Below are positions 14,270 through 14,838 of a stretch of DNA of 14,838 bases, piece after piece. The notes under the pieces were generated by a model. That model saw only the letters and a program-made list of their open reading frames with translations, had not been told where the DNA came from and did not search any database. Each line of letters starts with the position of its first letter. The first letter of the stretch is position 1. Source of the DNA: a bacterium (GTDB lineage Bacteria; Verrucomicrobiota; Kiritimatiellia; UBA8416); contig JAIFLS010000203.1 of the NCBI GenBank assembly GCA_020048935.1, positions 1 through 14,838 on the forward strand. Reading direction: 5' to 3'. Both the position numbers and the translations under genes were made by a program.

Positions 14270-14838
14270 ATGACAGGCGAAAATGGTTTGATGCGTGAGG
14301 AGTCCGGGCAGGTGCGCCCGATGGTGACTATTCTAATACCGGTCTACAATGAAGCAACGACGATCGAGCGGGTTTTGCTCGCGACCATCCGGGTGCTTGG
14401 CCAGGCAGCCATCCCCTTTGAAATCATGCTGCTTGACGATGGTAGTCGTGACTGGACCGAAGCGTTACGTGAGCGTGTCAACTCGATGGCGGAGGTGACC
14501 GTGCGCACGACTGAACCCCGACGCGGAAAGGGAATGGTAGTGGGGGAAGCACTGCCGCTGGTTAAAACACCGTTTGTCGCCGTAATGGATGGAGACGATG
14601 AGTATTCGGCGGGCGATCTGCCTGCGATTCTGGCCCCGCTGTTTGCCGGAACGGCGGACTGGGTTCTGGGGTCGCGTTACGGATATGGGCGCCCGCGTCC
14701 GCCGCAATACGTCCTGACCTATCTGGTCAACGTTCTGCTTAACCGCATTTTCCGAATGCTGTTCAGGGTGAAAACCTGTGATTTTCTCACCGGACTGTAT
14801 GCCCTGAGAGTCGACCTGACCCGCGGTATCACCATCAC
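14270..14838 (+). CDS. GT2 glycosyltransferase, dolichyl-phosphate-mannose-synthase-like (partial, cut by window end)
   Basis: The 189 residues visible are the front of a GT-A fold family 2 enzyme, running off the right edge. Motifs: VTILIPVYNEATTIE (19-33), LLDDGS (54-59) for nucleotide binding, GKG (87-89), MDGDDEYSAGDL (106-117) in place of the more common DADxQ/DGDxQ metal-binding motif, and CDFLTGLYALR near 170-180. This set resembles enzymes that load a sugar from a nucleotide onto polyprenyl phosphate, such as DPM synthases, at the cytoplasmic membrane face. ATG 14270 follows GAGGAG by 4 bp. An in-frame ATG at 14240 could add ten residues. It is 38 bp downstream of the GT-C gene with no terminator between, so a donor-maker plus transferase pair is likely. 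Confidence 0.88.
   Translation, partial: MTGENGLMREESGQVRPMVTILIPVYNEATTIERVLLATIRVLGQAAIPFEIMLLDDGSRDWTEALRERVNSMAEVTVRTTEPRRGKGMVVGEALPLVKTPFVAVMDGDDEYSAGDLPAILAPLFAGTADWVLGSRYGYGRPRPPQYVLTYLVNVLLNRIFRMLFRVKTCDFLTGLYALRVDLTRGITI

Overview
The window looks like ordinary chromosomal DNA from a GC-rich Gram-negative bacterium. It encodes lipoprotein signal peptidase, type IV pseudopilins and GT-C membrane glycosyltransferases. A dksA-type gene sits directly upstream of lspA, an order I associate with Chlamydiae/Verrucomicrobia-type genomes. With the dispersed-repeat style of the intergenic DNA, this makes a PVC-group bacterium (Verrucomicrobiota, Kiritimatiellota or Lentisphaerota) my best guess. 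The phylum is inferred; no rRNA or other decisive marker is present.

Layout. Positions 1-766 hold no convincing gene, only a T-poor, C/A-rich low-complexity tract. Positions 767-2464 are one leftward unit: a tandem nucleoside-diphosphate-kinase-like gene, then tRNA-Leu(UAG), tRNA-Gly(GCC) and tRNA-Lys(CUU), closed by a clear intrinsic terminator. Divergent from it, a near-consensus sigma70 promoter at 2537-2565 drives a rightward operon to 5787: a DksA/TraR zinc-finger protein with a long histone-H1-like Lys/Ala/Pro tail, lspA, miaA and radC, with overlapping or closely spaced genes. A 259-bp spacer with several inverted repeats, including a perfect 23-bp one, leads to lysA (6047-7315), a diaminopimelate-decarboxylase-family gene with a variant active-site segment.

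After a second, 61-bp repeat-like spacer comes a leftward operon (11683 to 7461): PilV-like pseudopilin, PilW-like pseudopilin, PilX-like protein, and a multi-pass GT-C/TPR membrane protein. Facing away from it is a rightward pair: a large GT-C membrane protein (11883-14231) carrying a fresh 48-bp in-frame duplication, then a GT2 dolichyl-phosphate-mannose-synthase-like glycosyltransferase cut by the window edge.

The two surface-related units diverge from a 199-bp region. There, two candidate sigma70 promoters have overlapping -35 boxes, and their -10 boxes lie in the two arms of a perfect 12-bp inverted repeat. This suggests coordinated control of pseudopilin and glycosylation genes. I see no CRISPR array, transposase, phage gene or recognisable defence system. 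The most interesting items are this shared control region, the degenerate-plus-active NDK tandem linked to tRNAs, and the tailed DksA.
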